Assembly: GCF_013201075.1 (NCBI RefSeq)
Contig: NZ_CP053708.1
Span: forward strand, 673,001-737,000
Reading direction: 5' to 3'
Length of the DNA stretch: 64,000 nucleotides
From: Lichenicola cladoniae
Lineage (GTDB): Bacteria; Pseudomonadota; Alphaproteobacteria; Acetobacterales; Acetobacteraceae
The position numbers were made by a program, and so were the translations under genes. This document shows, in pieces, positions 1-12,181 of the stretch. How positions within the stretch are numbered: position 1 is the first letter of the stretch; the number at the start of each line of letters is the position of its first letter. The notes beneath the pieces were generated by a model. It did not search any database. It was not told the origin of the DNA and saw only the letters and a program-made list of their open reading frames with translations.

Positions 1-615
1 CCGCCGAATGCCCGAGATGCGTGCTCTGATGTTGGCGAGCTTGAGGGTGGAGGCGACGACGAGCACATCGCGGTGTCCGAGCGCCACGAGGTGATTGCAG
101 GCGAGGATTGCCGCGTGCTGGTTGTCCACGGCGACGGTATCGGCGCGGAGCCGGAGCGGTAACCGGTCCACCACCACGAACGGAGACTCACTGGCTTCCA
201 GCATCTCCAGGGCCGCGAACCGGTCATCGACCGGCAGGATCATCACGCCGGCCGGCCGCCAGGACAACAGCGCGGACAGGCGCTTGCGCTCCGTCTCGCC
301 ATCGTTGTTCGAGCTGGCAACGATGATGTCGTAGCCTTCCGATTGAACGGCCTGTTCGATCCCGGCAATGATGGACGTGAAGAACGGGTTGTCGAGCGAC
401 GGCACCAGGACGGCGATCACCCGGGCCCGGCCGCTGCGAAGCTGCGAGGCTGCACGATCCGCCTGGTAGCCAAGCGCCTTCACCGCCTCGTTCACCCGGG
501 CGGCAAGCGTCGGCGTGACCATCTTGCGGCCCCCCAGCACGTTCGACACCGTCGCCACCGAGACGTCGGCCATCAGCGCGACTTCGCGGATCGACGGACG
601 TTTCCTTTCTGCCAC
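1..615 (-). CDS. LacI-family transcriptional regulator (C-terminus beyond window edge)
   Basis: This is the N-terminal 205 residues of a LacI/GalR-type repressor, a cytoplasmic DNA-binding protein that senses a sugar or sugar-like ligand. The reading starts at a GTG at 615 and begins with a helix-turn-helix (SIREVALMADVSVATVSNVL), followed by the hinge and the periplasmic-binding-like core (for example VIAVLVPSLDNPFFTSII). The frame stays open to base 1, so the C-terminal third lies outside the window. It points away from the sugar ABC transporter that begins at 821, and two operator-like palindromes lie in the shared intergenic region. By analogy with the family it most likely represses that transporter and itself. 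The ligand cannot be read from the sequence. Family call is firm; start codon and target are inferred. Confidence 0.9.
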   Translation of the reverse strand, partial: MAERKRPSIREVALMADVSVATVSNVLGGRKMVTPTLAARVNEAVKALGYQADRAASQLRSGRARVIAVLVPSLDNPFFTSIIAGIEQAVQSEGYDIIVASSNNDGETERKRLSALLSWRPAGVMILPVDDRFAALEMLEASESPFVVVDRLPLRLRADTVAVDNQHAAILACNHLVALGHRDVLVVASTLKLANIRARISGIRR

Positions 616-648
616 CTGGCTCGGCCTCTCGGTATCTGTCAGCTATCA

Positions 649-662
649 GTGAAACGTTTAAC
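649..662. promoter_or_regulatory. Possible second LacI-type operator
   Basis: The sequence GTGAAACGTTTAAC is centred on AAACGTTT, the same core as the perfect palindrome at 758-775, and lies just upstream of the regulator's start. It is a plausible autoregulatory site. The outer positions are only partly symmetrical. Confidence 0.45.
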
Positions 663-757
663 CGGTTCTGATAAGCTCGGGCAAGAGCCGATGTTTTTGT
701 CGACCGAAACCGTTGATCGGAGTGTTGACAAACCAAATGACTGACGCTTCACTCGTA

Positions 758-775
758 TCGTAAAACGTTTTACGA
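758..775. promoter_or_regulatory. LacI-type operator, perfect 18-bp palindrome
   Basis: TCGTAAAACGTTTTACGA is its own reverse complement. It has the central CG and A/T-flanked arms typical of LacI/GalR operators. It lies 46 bases before the start of the binding-protein gene and 28 bases after a TTGACA that could be a -35 box (725-730), so bound repressor would block transcription of the transporter operon. Confidence 0.75.
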
Positions 776-820
776 ACAGGCACGCGACGTTGCCTGTCGA
801 AACAACCACTGGGGGATGCG

Positions 821-1819
821 ATGATCACGAGACGGAACAGCCTGGCTCTTCTCGCCGCCAGTGGCCTGCTCTCGATGCCGGGGCTGGCACGCGCCCAGGC
901 CCCCGCCAAGAAGATCGCGGTTGTCGCGAAGATCGGGGGAATCCCCTGGTTCAACGCGATGGAGGTCGGCATCAAGCGCGCTGGCGCCGAGACCGGCACG
1001 GAGGCCTGGATGATCGGCCCGACCCAGGCAGACGCCGCACAGCAGGTCGCGGCAATCGAGGATCTGATCGCACGCAAGGTCGACGTCATCGCGGTCGTGC
1101 CGAACGACGCGGATGCGCTCGTGCCGGTGTTCCAGCGGGCGCATGCGGCGGGCATCAGGATCCTCACGCACGAAAGCCCGCTCCAGCAGGGAAACGACTG
1201 GGATCTGGAGTTCACGTCGGCCCAGGCCGATGGCGAACGGCATCTCGAGGCCCTGGCCCAGGCCATGGGAGGCGTCGGCCAGTACATCATCATCGTGGGT
1301 TCGCTCACGGTTCCGCAGCATCGCATGCGCGCGGATGCCGCGGTCGTCCTGCAGAAGGCCAAGTATCCGAAGATGGAACTGGTCGGCGACCGGTTCGGCG
1401 TGGGCGAGAGCCTGGATGACAGCTACCGGACCGTGCTCGACCAGATCCGGGCGCATCCGCAACTCCGGGGGGTCGTGGCGTTCGGCTCGCAGGGTCCGAT
1501 CGGTGCCGCGCGCGCCGTCGACGAACGCGGCAAGATCGGCAAGATCAGTGTCATCGGCCCGTTCTCGCCGGGGCAGGGAGCGAAATACGTACGCTCCGGC
1601 GCCATCACCATGGGCTATATCTGGAACCCACTCCTGGCCGGCGAAACGATCGTCAGGATCGGCGCGCTGATGGCGAACGGGAAGCCGGTTACCAACGGCC
1701 TGGTACTGCCGGAAGTGGGCGCGATCACCATCGATCCAACCACCCGGGTGATCATGGCCAACAAGATGCAGGCCATCAACAAGGAGACGATCGCGTCGCT
1801 GGTGGCGCTCGGACTGTGA
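821..1819 (+). CDS. Sugar ABC transporter periplasmic binding protein (LsrB/RhaS-like)
   Basis: Periplasmic solute-binding protein of the sugar/autoinducer-2 type (Peripla_BP_4 fold), 332 residues, which delivers substrate to the membrane complex encoded by the next three genes. The N-terminus has an export signal with a twin arginine (TRRNSLALLAASG) and an Ala-x-Ala site (ARAQA) near residue 26, so Tat export is possible. The mature start KKIAVVAKIGGIPWFNAME resembles the RhaS/LsrB group more than RbsB, and two permeases with one double ATPase also match the Rha and Lsr layouts. No substrate-metabolising gene (for example lsrK, lsrF or rhamnose enzymes) lies beside it, so substrate is unknown. 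Its stop overlaps the GTG start of the ATPase gene by three bases (GTGA). Likely repressed through the palindrome at 758-775. Confidence 0.9.
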   Translation: MITRRNSLALLAASGLLSMPGLARAQAPAKKIAVVAKIGGIPWFNAMEVGIKRAGAETGTEAWMIGPTQADAAQQVAAIEDLIARKVDVIAVVPNDADALVPVFQRAHAAGIRILTHESPLQQGNDWDLEFTSAQADGERHLEALAQAMGGVGQYIIIVGSLTVPQHRMRADAAVVLQKAKYPKMELVGDRFGVGESLDDSYRTVLDQIRAHPQLRGVVAFGSQGPIGAARAVDERGKIGKISVIGPFSPGQGAKYVRSGAITMGYIWNPLLAGETIVRIGALMANGKPVTNGLVLPEVGAITIDPTTRVIMANKMQAINKETIASLVALGL

Positions 1820-3309
1820 CCATCCCGCCCTTCCTGCGGCTGACCGGGATTACCAAAACGTTCGGTACTTTTCGGGCGCTGGACGGGATCGACTGGGAGA
1901 TCGCACCGGGCGAGGTGCACTGCCTGGTCGGCGAGAATGGCTGCGGCAAATCCACCATGATCAAGGCGATCGCGGGCGTGCATGCGCCCGATCCGGGCGG
2001 TTCGATCCAGGTCGAGGGGCGCGAGGTATTGCCGCTCGATCCCAATGCTGCGCGGGCGCTCGGTATACAGGTTATTTTCCAGGATCTCTCGCTGTTTCCC
2101 AACCTGACGGTCGCCGAGAACATCGCGATGCAGGAGAATCTGGGAAGCCTGGCAAGGCCGGTCCATCGACGACGCATGCGCGAGATTGCCGGCGCGACCT
2201 TGAAGCGCCTGCATTTCAGCCTTCCGCTCGATGCGCTGGTGTCGTCGCTTCCGATCGCCGAGCGACAGATCGTGGCGATCTGCCGTGGCCTGGCCGCAGA
2301 TGCACGGCTCCTGTTCATGGACGAGCCGACTGCTTCGCTGACACGGACCGAGGTCGAACGCCTGCTCGAGATCGTCCGCCGGCTGAGTGCGGAGAGCATC
2401 GCCGTTGTCTTCGTCTCGCATCGCCTTGAGGAAGTCGTGGAGATCGCCCAGCGGGTGACGGTGATGCGCGACGGGCGACTGGTCGGGACTTTTCCGGCCG
2501 GCACCCTGGACCAGAGGGCTATCGCCAAGCTGATGACCGGCATCGATCTGGAACGGCGCATGGCAGCGCGGGACATGTCCGCCGCCGCACCGCTTCTCGA
2601 GGTGTCCGGCCTGTCACGCGCCGGTGAATACGAACAGGTTTCGCTGACCTTGCACCATGGCGAGGTGCTCGGCATCACCGGCCTGCTGGGAGCCGGGCGT
2701 ACCGAACTGGCCCTGTCGTTGTTCGGCATGACCCGTCCGGATCGGGGAACGGTCAGTATCGATGGCGTGGTGCAGCGCCTGCGTTCCAACCTGGATGCGA
2801 CCAGGGCGGGTATTGCCTATGTCTCCGAGGACCGGCTCAACCTGGGCATCAATGCGCGACAGTCGATCGAGAACAACATCAATCTGGCGATCCTTCCACG
2901 ACTGGCCGATCGCTTCGGGTTGATCTCTCCACGCCTCCGGCGCACGGCGGCGCAGCACTGGGTCGATGAACTGTCGATCAAGGTCGGGAACCTTGCCAAC
3001 CCGATCTCGACCTTGTCCGGCGGCAACCAGCAGCGCGTCGTCCTGGCGCGGTGGCTCGCCACGTCTCCCAAGGTGCTGATCCTAGACAGCCCGACCGTCG
3101 GCGTCGACATCAAGAACAAGATCGGCATCTACGACGTCATCCGCGCACTGTCCGAGCGCGGCGTCGGGATTATCGTCATCTCCGACGAGGTCATGGAGAT
3201 TTTCGCGACCTGCGATCGCGTCCTGCACATGCGCGGCGGCCGGATCGTAAACTCGTTCGTCCCGGGAGAAATCAGCGAACACGCGCTGGAGGAGAGAATC
3301 TATGCGTGA
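1816..3309 (+). CDS. Sugar ABC transporter ATP-binding protein (two ABC domains)
   Basis: Cytoplasmic ATPase subunit of the sugar importer, 497 residues, the usual size for RbsA/MglA/LsrA-type double-domain proteins. The first domain has a standard Walker A (GENGCGKST, residues 39-47) and a signature variant LPIAERQ. The second domain has GLLGAGRTE (about 289-297) in place of a normal Walker A, as is usual for the degenerate C-terminal half of this family, with a full signature LSGGNQQ near residue 400. The GTG start at 1816 overlaps the previous stop, and the 3' end overlaps the next gene by eight bases, so the four genes are almost certainly one translationally coupled operon. Confidence 0.93.
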   Translation: MTIPPFLRLTGITKTFGTFRALDGIDWEIAPGEVHCLVGENGCGKSTMIKAIAGVHAPDPGGSIQVEGREVLPLDPNAARALGIQVIFQDLSLFPNLTVAENIAMQENLGSLARPVHRRRMREIAGATLKRLHFSLPLDALVSSLPIAERQIVAICRGLAADARLLFMDEPTASLTRTEVERLLEIVRRLSAESIAVVFVSHRLEEVVEIAQRVTVMRDGRLVGTFPAGTLDQRAIAKLMTGIDLERRMAARDMSAAAPLLEVSGLSRAGEYEQVSLTLHHGEVLGITGLLGAGRTELALSLFGMTRPDRGTVSIDGVVQRLRSNLDATRAGIAYVSEDRLNLGINARQSIENNINLAILPRLADRFGLISPRLRRTAAQHWVDELSIKVGNLANPISTLSGGNQQRVVLARWLATSPKVLILDSPTVGVDIKNKIGIYDVIRALSERGVGIIVISDEVMEIFATCDRVLHMRGGRIVNSFVPGEISEHALEERIYA

Positions 3310-4330
3310 GTCTCTTCCGGCCCGGCTGTTCCATGGCTTCCGGGCGCGTCCGGAGAACTGGCTGGTCGTCGTCCTGCTCGCGGTGTGCATCGGCCTTTCC
3401 ATTGCATCTCCGGCCTTCCTGACGGTTTCGAACCTGATCGATCTGGTTGAGAGTTATTCCGTCAGGGCGATCCTCGCGATGGGCCTGTTCGTCGTGCTGA
3501 TCGCCGGCGGCATCGACATCTCGTTCGCAGCGGTCGCGTCGGTTGCGCAATATGTGGCGGCTGCGCTGGCGGCAAAGCTCGGGCTGGCGCCGATCGTGGT
3601 GCTTCCGGCCGGCCTGGCGGTCGGCGTGCTGCTGGGATGCCTGAATGCCACCCTGATCCATTATGCCCGGGTGACATCGATCATCATCACCATTGCGACG
3701 ATGAACACCTATTTCGCCTTCCTGATGTTCTTTACCGGCGGGCACTCGATCTACGACCTGCCGGACTGGTGGTCGAACAGGATCGTGCTGTTCCAGACCG
3801 AGGCGCCCAACGGCGACCTGATTCGCATCACCTTGCCGATCCTGGTGATGGTCCTGGCGATCGCGCTGACATGGTTCCTGTTGAACCGCACGCGCGCAGG
3901 GCGGCAGCTTTATGCGATGGGCGGAAATATCGAGTCGGCACGACGGATCGGCATCAGTATCGCCAAGATGCATTACCTCGCATACGGGTTCCTCGGGTTC
4001 ATGGCGGCACTTGCAGGATTGCTGCAGGCGCATCGGGTCGGCGAGAGCGTACCGAACGCACTGTACGGAAGCGAACTCGACGTGCTTTCGGCGGCGGTCC
4101 TGGGTGGCGCCAGCCTCGCCGGCGGTGTCGGTACGGTCGGGGGCGTCGTGCTCGGCATCCTGCTGCTCGCCGTTATCCAGAACGGACTCAACCTGCTCGG
4201 CATTTCCCCATACTGCTTCAGCATCATAACGGGCGCGGTCATCGTGATCTCGACCAGCGTCACCGTCATGTCGGCCCGTGGCCGGCGCCGCAGCCGGGTG
4301 ATCGGCCTCGAGGTCCCGCAGCATGGGTGA
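3302..4330 (+). CDS. Sugar ABC transporter permease 1
   Basis: Inner-membrane permease of the BPD_transp_2 (RbsC/LsrC) type, 342 residues. It is strongly hydrophobic, with roughly 8-10 membrane spans. The family's membrane/ATPase-contact region is seen as GGASLAGGVGTVGGVVLG. It pairs with the second permease encoded immediately downstream to form the channel for the imported sugar. It overlaps both neighbours by eight bases. Confidence 0.92.
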   Translation: MRESLPARLFHGFRARPENWLVVVLLAVCIGLSIASPAFLTVSNLIDLVESYSVRAILAMGLFVVLIAGGIDISFAAVASVAQYVAAALAAKLGLAPIVVLPAGLAVGVLLGCLNATLIHYARVTSIIITIATMNTYFAFLMFFTGGHSIYDLPDWWSNRIVLFQTEAPNGDLIRITLPILVMVLAIALTWFLLNRTRAGRQLYAMGGNIESARRIGISIAKMHYLAYGFLGFMAALAGLLQAHRVGESVPNALYGSELDVLSAAVLGGASLAGGVGTVGGVVLGILLLAVIQNGLNLLGISPYCFSIITGAVIVISTSVTVMSARGRRRSRVIGLEVPQHG

Positions 4331-5342
4331 CGTTCCCGCATCCGTCCCTGCACGGCGAGGCCTGGACGGTTTCATGCTGCAGTTGCGCAGGGACATTCCC
4401 GGCAAGCTCCCCGGCCTGTCGATCGTGCTGGTCGTGCTGCTGGCCGGTTTCTCGATCGTGGTTCCCGGCTTCCTGTCGGTCGGCACGTTCCAGTCGATGA
4501 TGTTCCAGTTGCCGCAGCTGGGATTGCTGGCGATGGCCATGGCGCTGCCGATGATTTCCGGCGGACTGAACCTCGCCATCATCGCGACGGCCAACGCGTG
4601 CGGCCTGATCATGGTCGTTGTCATGCGAGCCTTGATCCCGGCGGCGGCATCGGGCTCGACCGTGGCGTTCGGGCTCGTCGCCGCACTGGCTGCCGGCCTG
4701 GCCGCCGGCATCGCGATCGGCGGTGCGACCGGATTGCTGATCGCGCGCACCGGCGTGCATCCGATCCTGATCACACTCGGCGTCCAGTCCATCGTCGAGG
4801 GAGTCAGTGTCCTGCTGACGCATGGCAAAGTCGTATCTGGCCTGCCTTCGATCTACGGCAAAATCGGCAACAGCGTCGTGATGGGAGTCCCGGTGACCTT
4901 CCTGGCGTTGGCGGTGGTGGCGATCGTGGTCGGCATCGTCCTCAAGCGGACATCGTTCGGCATTGCGCTGGCGATGACCGGCTCCAACCCGGAGGCGACG
5001 CAATACTCGTCGGTCGACGTCAAGCGGGTCCTGGTGAAAGTCTATGCGCTCTCAGGCATACTCTGTTTCCTGGCTGCCTGCCTGATGCTTGCCCGCTTCA
5101 ACTCGGCGAGCTCCGCCTATGCGAAATCGTATCTGCTGGTCACGGTCCTGGCAGCCGTTCTCGGCGGCGTCGATCCGTTCGGCGGCTTCGGGAAAATCAG
5201 CGGGATCATGCTGGCGCTCGGCGTGCTGCAGGTCATTTCGTCCGGCTGCAACCTGCTGGGCTTCAGCGACTACCTCACTCTTGGTATCTGGGGCCTCACC
5301 CTGATCGCAGTCATGAGCGTGCAAGGCGTTTCCAGGCGGTAG
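4323..5342 (+). CDS. Sugar ABC transporter permease 2
   Basis: Second BPD_transp_2-type permease, 339 residues, hydrophobic throughout, with the characteristic segment AVLGGVDPFGGFGKISGI near the C-terminus. With the preceding permease it would form a heterodimer, as in RhaPQ or LsrCD. It is the last gene of the operon; the next genes lie on the other strand and converge on it. Confidence 0.92.
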   Translation: MGDVPASVPARRGLDGFMLQLRRDIPGKLPGLSIVLVVLLAGFSIVVPGFLSVGTFQSMMFQLPQLGLLAMAMALPMISGGLNLAIIATANACGLIMVVVMRALIPAAASGSTVAFGLVAALAAGLAAGIAIGGATGLLIARTGVHPILITLGVQSIVEGVSVLLTHGKVVSGLPSIYGKIGNSVVMGVPVTFLALAVVAIVVGIVLKRTSFGIALAMTGSNPEATQYSSVDVKRVLVKVYALSGILCFLAACLMLARFNSASSAYAKSYLLVTVLAAVLGGVDPFGGFGKISGIMLALGVLQVISSGCNLLGFSDYLTLGIWGLTLIAVMSVQGVSRR

Positions 5343-5360
5343 GCCCGGGCGGACCCGCGA

Positions 5361-5537
5361 TCATCGCGCACCGCCCTCGGGTGACTGCTTGTCGGACTGA
5401 CGCGCCGCGCGGCAGGCATCCGAGCAGTATTTTACCTGGTCCCAGTCGCGTGCCCATTTCTTGCGCCAGGTGAACGGACGGCCGCAGCGTGCGCATGGCT
5501 TGCTCGGGAGGTCGGACTTGGCGATCCCGCGCGGCAT
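5361..5537 (-). CDS. DUF2256 small zinc-finger-like protein
   Basis: A 58-residue basic protein with the motif [20 protein letters not shown] followed by KYCSDACR. The two cysteine pairs suggest one bound zinc. The layout matches DUF2256, a small family of unknown function that is often encoded beside photolyase/cryptochrome or amine-oxidase-like genes. Here its ATG overlaps the TGA of the upstream FAD oxidoreductase by one base (TGATG), so the two are translationally coupled. Confidence 0.85.
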   Translation of the reverse strand: MPRGIAKSDLPSKPCARCGRPFTWRKKWARDWDQVKYCSDACRAARQSDKQSPEGGAR

Positions 5538-6526
5538 CAGGTCGGCTCCGCCATGTTCGTCGGGCGTCCGGCACCGTCCAGGATTGCGGCAGCCAGGCGC
5601 GTGCCGGACAGCCAGGCGCATTCGACCCGTGCACCGAGCAGCCAGTCGCCACAGACGCCGAGGCGCAACGCATCGTTCCACAGCATCGCCACGCCCGCGC
5701 TGCCCGACCGCGCGTAACGCCAGCGATGCGCCCGGGCGACGAGCGGTGGCGGCAGTCGAATGCCGGCGACGGTCGAGAAGGCGGCGAGCAGGTCCGCCAG
5801 GATGGTCTCCGGTGCTTCCTCGAGATGCGCGTCCGACCAGTCCGGATCGGCCTGGATGACCCAGCTCTCCGGCGGTGACCGTCCAGGCTTGGCGGAGTTG
5901 CGCGCCGCCCACTGGATGGGTCTCAAGTGCTGCAGCAGGTCGGTAGCGACCGGCAGGCGCTCGGCGAATGCGGCCACGACCGTCCAGCAGGGACGTGATG
6001 GCGTGGCCCGGGCAAGTGCGGCGAAGTCGTCGTCCCATGCAGCGAGCAGAGTCGCGGCCTGCTCGGATGGAATGGCCACCACGACGGCATCGAACGGCCC
6101 CTGTGCAGATTGCTGCTCGACCTGAAGATGCCACGCCGCCGCACCACCACGCTCCTGGCGGCGCCGGCTCATCGTCTCGATCCTGGCCCCAAGACGCACG
6201 TCGAGGCTGGCCGCGAGGTGGCGGGCGGGCGCGTTCATCGACGGCGCGCCGGTCCAGGCATCGGGACCGGCGGCCGGCCAGCTTGCGACCAGTCCCAGCG
6301 TTTCCCATTGCTCCACCTGCGCCAGGAAGGCCGGATCGCGGGCCGTGAAATACTGCGCGCCGTGATCGAAGCCTGCCTGGCCGGAAGGGGTGTCCAGCCG
6401 CCTCGTCGACATCCGGCCGCCGGGTCCGCGCCCCTTGTCGAACACCGTCACCGGATGGTCGTGTCGCCGCAATTCATCGGCACAAGCCAGCCCGGCAATC
6501 CCGGCACCGATGACCGCAATCCGCAT
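5537..6526 (-). CDS. NAD/FAD-dependent oxidoreductase (renalase-like)
   Basis: FAD-binding protein of 329 residues. The N-terminal Rossmann motif is [17 protein letters not shown], followed by the second FAD signature [12 protein letters not shown] and [13 protein letters not shown], all typical of the NAD(P)-binding_8/amino-oxidase group often called renalase-like. The substrate is unknown. I chose the ATG at 6526 because it lies just before the Rossmann strand and follows a purine-rich AGGGGAAA; the frame extends upstream but encodes nothing recognisable. It is coupled to the DUF2256 gene. Confidence 0.85.
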   Translation of the reverse strand: MRIAVIGAGIAGLACADELRRHDHPVTVFDKGRGPGGRMSTRRLDTPSGQAGFDHGAQYFTARDPAFLAQVEQWETLGLVASWPAAGPDAWTGAPSMNAPARHLAASLDVRLGARIETMSRRRQERGGAAAWHLQVEQQSAQGPFDAVVVAIPSEQAATLLAAWDDDFAALARATPSRPCWTVVAAFAERLPVATDLLQHLRPIQWAARNSAKPGRSPPESWVIQADPDWSDAHLEEAPETILADLLAAFSTVAGIRLPPPLVARAHRWRYARSGSAGVAMLWNDALRLGVCGDWLLGARVECAWLSGTRLAAAILDGAGRPTNMAEPT

Positions 6527-6569
6527 GATGTTTCCCCTGCCACCTGTCCCGAACGCCGACGACGCCCAT

Positions 6570-6944
6570 ATGATACGGATGGCCAAGCTCTTGATTTGGT
6601 ACGATGGTGGTTGCCCGCTCTGCCGGCGCGAGATCGCCCTGATGCGTCGACTCGAATGACGGCAGGCGATCGAGTTCGTCGACGTGTCGCGCGAGGAGTC
6701 GGTCTGCCCGCGTGACCGGCGCGAGCTGCTGGCGCGGTTCCACGCCTTGGAGAACGGTCAGATTCTCTCCGGCGCGGCGGCCTTTGCGGCAATGTGGCGT
6801 GCGATCCCGTCGCTCAGGCCGATCGGTCTGGCGGCCCGGAACCCCACGATCCTGCAGATGCTCGAGCGGCTCTATGTCCGCTTTCTCCGTCTTCGCCCGA
6901 GGCTGCAGGCGCTCGCACGCTGGTCCGAGCGCCGGTCGGCCTGA
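6570..6944 (+). pseudogene. DCC-family (DUF393) thiol-disulfide oxidoreductase gene with in-frame TGA
   Basis: The reading from ATG 6570 gives KLLIWYDGGCPLCRREIAL, the hallmark N-terminus of DCC-family proteins with its CPLC redox motif. It stops at TGA 6657-6659 after 29 codons. The same frame continues without any shift (QAIEFVDVSREE, then GQILSGAAAFAAMWRAIP and a C-terminal helical part) to 6944, giving the normal length of about 125 codons. A CGA-to-TGA change at one base would account for it. Either the gene is freshly inactivated, the stop is read through, or the base is a sequencing error. It diverges from the FAD oxidoreductase with 43 bases between them. Confidence 0.8.
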
Positions 6945-6950
6945 CGCGGT

Positions 6951-7811
6951 CTAGATGATGTAGTCGACCGGCGGCAGCGACTGGTCCATCGTGAAGGCCG
7001 GCATGCTCGAATGGCGTGTGCCGACCAGCCGGGCCGGATTGCCGACCACGGTGGTGTAGGGACGCACCGACTCCAGCACGATGCTGCCGGCGCCGATCTT
7101 GGCGCCCTCTCCGATCTCGATGTTGCCGAGGATCTTGGCGCCGGCGCCAATCAGCACGCCGCGCCGGATCTTCGGGTGCCGATCGCCGATGCTCTTGCCG
7201 GTGCCGCCGAGGGTCACGCCCTGCAGCATCGAGACGTCGTCCTCGAGCACCGCCGTCTCGCCGATCACGATGCCGGTGCCGTGGTCGATCAGCACGCGCC
7301 GCCCGATCTGGGCCGCCGGATGGATGTCGAGCCCGAACAGTTCCGAGGCCCGGCTCTGCAGGTGCTGCGCCAGGTGCCGGCGGCCGTCCTGCCAGAGCCA
7401 GTGCGCCACGCGATACATCTGCAGGGACTGGAATCCCTTGAAGTAGAGGAACGGGGTGACGAGGTCGGGAGAGGCCGGGTCGCGCTCCTTGATCGCCACC
7501 AGGTCGGATGCCGCCGCCGCGACGATCTCCGGGTCGGCCGTATGAGATTCCACCACCAGATCGGCGAGGGCTTCCGCCGGCACGGTCGCGTCGGCGAGCT
7601 TGCGCGCAATCAGCCAGGCCAGGGCGGTCCGGAAATCCCCATGCCGACGGATGCTGGTCTGCAGCAGCCGGCTCATGATCGGATCACCGCAGCAGCCGGC
7701 TTCCGCCATCAACTGCCGCCACAGCGCACCGACGTCTATCGGGCTCAGCGTGGTGCTGACCGATACGGGAGCCTGCCGGATGATGACTGGATCGAGGGTG
7801 GTGCTGTCCAT
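6951..7811 (-). CDS. cysE: Serine O-acetyltransferase
   Basis: Cytoplasmic enzyme that acetylates L-serine from acetyl-CoA to O-acetylserine, the acceptor for sulfide in cysteine synthesis. At 286 residues it has the usual CysE layout: an N-terminal helical domain, then a left-handed beta-helix of hexapeptide repeats (from about residue 165: DIHPAAQIGRRVLIDHGTG) with the catalytic His/Asp region and the GTGKSIGDRHPKI loop. A cysK-type synthase lies at 54025, far away in the window. Stands alone between unrelated genes. Confidence 0.95.
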   Translation of the reverse strand: MDSTTLDPVIIRQAPVSVSTTLSPIDVGALWRQLMAEAGCCGDPIMSRLLQTSIRRHGDFRTALAWLIARKLADATVPAEALADLVVESHTADPEIVAAAASDLVAIKERDPASPDLVTPFLYFKGFQSLQMYRVAHWLWQDGRRHLAQHLQSRASELFGLDIHPAAQIGRRVLIDHGTGIVIGETAVLEDDVSMLQGVTLGGTGKSIGDRHPKIRRGVLIGAGAKILGNIEIGEGAKIGAGSIVLESVRPYTTVVGNPARLVGTRHSSMPAFTMDQSLPPVDYII

Positions 7812-7910
7812 CGTGATCGGTCCGAATTCAAGTCGTGTGATGGCAGATAGGGATCACTTCGTCGTTCTGCGAGTCTCGGATCGTTCTGCAAGACCGGCCC
7901 GGACCCTGGC

Positions 7911-11173
<3,263 letters not shown>

Positions 11174-11201
11174 TCGTTCGGCCAACCTACCTCGTGTGAC
11201 G

Positions 11202-11229
11202 AAGGGCGGCCCGAGGGTCGCCCTTTTTC
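11202..11229 (+). terminator. Intrinsic terminator after amtB
   Basis: AAGGGCG and CGCCCTT form a GC-rich stem around a short loop, directly followed by a run of T (CCCTTTTTCATTT). It sits between amtB and the convergent protease gene, and may serve both strands. Confidence 0.75.
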
Positions 11230-12181
11230 ATTTCGGAGCTGTTATCCTGCGCACGAACATCTGGTTGGTCGCGTAGCTGATCCAGACATCACGTTCAGCG
11301 AACCAGTCCGCGCCCAATAGCAGATCCAACTGCTCGTCGAGCGGAGCCACGGTGAGAACCGGTCGCTTCTGCGTTTCGCCTCCGATCGTCAACGTGTCGA
11401 AGCGGTGCCAGTGATAGCTGGTCTCGTGCAGATCCACGCCGGCGGTTATGCCGCCGGGATCGGCATCGAGCCGGTCTGCATCGACACCGAGCTTGGCTGC
11501 GGCCCGGCGCGACAAGATACGCGATCGCGCTCCGCTATCGACCAGCGCGGTGATCGCGACGCCGTCCAGCTTGGCTGTGAGGGTCAGCCGGTTCCCGTGC
11601 CGCTCAAGCGGGATGGTGTCGAATGCTCCGTCCCAGCTCGGTGGTGGCGAGCAGGCGAGCGAGCCGGATCGGATCTGCCACAAGACGATACGATGTTGTT
11701 CGAGATCGAGTTCGACATCGAACTGCGATAGCACGTCCGCTCCGATCAAACCGGCCACCGGCGGTGTCACGACCGGCATTCCCGGCAGACCGCCTGCCGG
11801 CATGCTGCCGCCGGGCAGGCGGAGCGTGCCGATCACGAGGTCGGGATACGATACGTTCTGCACGGTCCGGCCAGTACCGCCGGTGCCTTGCAACAGGGTG
11901 CGACGGGTCGGATCGCGGCTGAGCTGCAGACGGTCCGCACCAAGTTCGGTGAACAGGCCGGTATCCGACCCGGTATCGACCAGCATGCTTGCCGGACGGC
12001 CGCCGATACTGATTGGCATGGTGATGAAGCCGTCATCGTTCCGGAGCAGCGTCGTTGCCACGGCGCGCCGTTCGCATGACCGGGCAGACGCCGGCGGCGC
12101 GACACCGAGTGCCGACGCGGTCGTCGCGGCCAACCCGACAAGGAGGCGCCAAGTGAGTCCAGGTGATCGACGATGCGACAT
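11228..12181 (-). CDS. Secreted retropepsin-like aspartyl protease with two catalytic modules
   Basis: A 317-residue protein with an N-terminal export signal (RLLVGLAATTASALGVAPPASA) and two gag-type aspartyl-protease modules. The first holds SMLVDTGSDTGLF and the second TALVDSGARSRIL, each followed by a pattern of the type PDLVIG and LLLGADWF. Retropepsin-like half-domains normally dimerise; here two halves sit in one chain and could form one active site. The second module has DSG in place of DTG, which is tolerated in active aspartic proteases. The substrate is unknown and the location is probably the periplasm or outer face. ATG 12181 is chosen because it gives the clean signal peptide; the frame extends 16 codons upstream. 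Confidence 0.8.
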   Translation of the reverse strand: MSHRRSPGLTWRLLVGLAATTASALGVAPPASARSCERRAVATTLLRNDDGFITMPISIGGRPASMLVDTGSDTGLFTELGADRLQLSRDPTRRTLLQGTGGTGRTVQNVSYPDLVIGTLRLPGGSMPAGGLPGMPVVTPPVAGLIGADVLSQFDVELDLEQHRIVLWQIRSGSLACSPPPSWDGAFDTIPLERHGNRLTLTAKLDGVAITALVDSGARSRILSRRAAAKLGVDADRLDADPGGITAGVDLHETSYHWHRFDTLTIGGETQKRPVLTVAPLDEQLDLLLGADWFAERDVWISYATNQMFVRRITAPK

